Shown here: piece by piece, positions 4,535 through 5,547 of the stretch
How the letters are laid out: each line of letters opens with the position of its first letter
How positions within the stretch are numbered: position 1 is the first letter of the stretch
Assembly (NCBI GenBank): GCA_946479705.1
Contig: CAMLHI010000162.1
Span: forward strand, 1-5,547
DNA from: an uncultured Oxalobacteraceae bacterium
Lineage (GTDB): Bacteria > Pseudomonadota > Gammaproteobacteria > Burkholderiales > Burkholderiaceae
Direction of reading: 5' to 3'
DNA length: 5,547 nt
Made by a program: the position numbers and the translations under genes
Notes under the pieces: generated by a model
Database searches by the model: none
What the model was told of the DNA's origin: nothing
Seen by the model: the letters and a program-made list of their open reading frames with translations, nothing else

Positions 4535-5547
4535 ATGAATCCACTTACCGCATCGTTCCGTCTGACCAGGCCACAGGCGCTGGCAGAATCGCTGCAGGAT
4601 GCTCGAAATTATACGCTCAGCCTGTTCGATTGTTTGGCCGCCGAAGGCTTCGACGCGCTCTCACGCGTACCGCATATTTCGACCATCAATCCGCCCTTGT
4701 GGGAGCTCGGTCACACGGCCTGGTTTGCCGAGTGGTTCGTGCTGCGCGAGGCGATGTCGACCCACACGGCGGCGGCGCAGCGGCCGTCGCTGCTCACGCG
4801 CGGGGACGACTGGTTCGATTCGGCCACGGTGCCGCACCGCAGCCGCTGGACGCTGGACCTGCCCAGCACCGGGGCGCTCAAGACCTACTGCCGCGAGGTG
4901 CTCGACCGCACGCTTGATAAGCTCGCGCGCGAGGCCGGCACCGACGAGGCGCTGTACCCGTACCGGCTGGCGCTGGCGCACGAGGACATGCATGGCGAAG
5001 CCTTCATGTATACCTTGCAGACGCTCGGCGTGGCCGCGCCGGAAGGCATGGTCGACATGGCCGGATCGGCACCGGCCGGCGACATCGCTTTTCCGGGCGG
5101 GACCTTGCAGCTGGGCGGGCCGCAGGAGGCCGGCTTCGTGTTCGACAACGAGAAGCAGGCGCACCCTGTGTACGTGGCGCCGTTTCGCATCGATGCGGGG
5201 CTGGTGACCAATGGGCAGTACGCCGAGTTCATCGCCGACGGCGGCTATCAGAACCGCCAGTGGTGGAGCGCGGCGGGCAGCGCCTGGCTGATGCGCCAGG
5301 AGCGTTCCTCGACGCTGTACTGGCAGCGCGAGGCCGAGCAGTGGCGCACGCTGCGCTTCGGACGCCTGTCGACCTTGCCGCCGCACGAGCCGGTACGCCA
5401 TGTGTCGCTGTTTGAGGCGCAGGCGTTTTGTGCGTGGTCGGGGCGGCGGCTGCCGACCGAGGCGGAGTGGGAGTATGCGGCGGTGTCCTCGCAGGCCGGG
5501 TTTCGCTGGGGCCAGCTGTGGGAGTGGACGGCCACGCCGTTCGAGCC
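4535..5547 (+). CDS. senA: Selenoneine synthase, EgtB-like non-haem iron enzyme (3' end outside window)
   Basis: SenA joins hercynine to the SenB-made selenosugar in an O2-dependent, iron-catalysed C-Se bond-forming step leading to selenoneine, the selenium analogue of ergothioneine. The frame is open for 337 codons from ATG at 4535 to the window edge. Residues about 15-165 form the DinB_2 domain. It has ELGHTAWFAEWF (H60) and HEDMHGEAF (H149, H153, E155), which together give the three-histidine iron site and the HX3HXE pattern of EgtB. From about residue 185 comes the formylglycine-generating-enzyme (FGE-sulfatase) domain: FPGGTLQLGG, VYVAPFRIDAGLVTNGQYAEF (split here as VYVAPFRID and AGLVTNGQYAEF), CAWSGRRLPTEAEWEYAA and WGQLWEWTATPFE. 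The sequence ends before the rest of the active-site region. It is called SenA rather than an ordinary EgtB because it is divergent from senB-senC; sequence alone does not fully separate them. Hercynine-forming EgtD is expected elsewhere, perhaps just downstream. Confidence 0.9.
   Translation, partial: MNPLTASFRLTRPQALAESLQDARNYTLSLFDCLAAEGFDALSRVPHISTINPPLWELGHTAWFAEWFVLREAMSTHTAAAQRPSLLTRGDDWFDSATVPHRSRWTLDLPSTGALKTYCREVLDRTLDKLAREAGTDEALYPYRLALAHEDMHGEAFMYTLQTLGVAAPEGMVDMAGSAPAGDIAFPGGTLQLGGPQEAGFVFDNEKQAHPVYVAPFRIDAGLVTNGQYAEFIADGGYQNRQWWSAAGSAWLMRQERSSTLYWQREAEQWRTLRFGRLSTLPPHEPVRHVSLFEAQAFCAWSGRRLPTEAEWEYAAVSSQAGFRWGQLWEWTATPFE

Noticed and set aside
4599..5207. A 202-codon plus-strand open frame within senA
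   Set aside because: It is in another frame of the senA gene. Its translation is Arg/Cys/Ser-rich, while the frame from 4535 carries the EgtB-type iron and FGE motifs without interruption to the window edge.
4661..5401. A 246-codon minus-strand open frame opposite senA
   Set aside because: It is an antisense shadow, Arg/Ala/Val/Gly-rich with no motif, lying wholly under the well-supported senA.

Overview
The window looks like chromosome of a GC-rich betaproteobacterium, most likely Burkholderiales and within that Oxalobacteraceae (Massilia/Duganella-like). The basis is the strong G/C preference at third codon positions, a long-type 2-isopropylmalate synthase, a GGGGTCAGTGC-type palindromic repeat, and a selenoneine gene set known from Burkholderiales. 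The genus is an inference from these features, not from a search.

Layout, left to right. (1) At 1-161 is the 3' end of a plus-strand membrane-protein gene, probably YihY/BrkB family. (2) At 201-357 is an imperfect palindromic REP/MITE-like element, lying between two convergent genes. (3) At 381-2057, minus strand, is leuA (558 aa), the first committed step of leucine synthesis. (4) At 2058-2426 is a 369-bp region that is not empty. On the minus strand it holds a good sigma70-type promoter whose start point falls on the ATG of a 23-codon leucine-rich ORF. A second 23-codon leucine-rich ORF with its own ribosome binding site follows, then a strong stem-loop, then leuA. The two ORFs together use the rare codon CTA seven times, whereas I find none in leuA or in the neighbouring selenophosphate synthase gene. 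This looks like an unannotated leucine attenuation leader with two tandem leader peptides. (5) At 2427-4498, minus strand, are two genes overlapping by ATGA: a SelD-type selenophosphate synthase (SenC) and, upstream of it, a GT4-like glycosyltransferase (SenB). (6) At 4535-5547, plus strand and cut by the window end, is an EgtB-like non-haem iron enzyme (SenA), divergent from senB across only 36 bp.

Items 5 and 6 form a selenoneine biosynthesis locus. SenC makes selenophosphate, SenB transfers selenium to a UDP-sugar to give a selenosugar, and SenA joins that selenosugar to hercynine in an oxidative C-Se bond-forming step on the way to selenoneine. Hercynine requires EgtD, which is not in the window and may lie just beyond the right edge. 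The pathway itself is established (senABC). The less described elements here are the tandem leu leader, the apparently leaderless starts of leader ORF 1 and senA, and the palindromic element.
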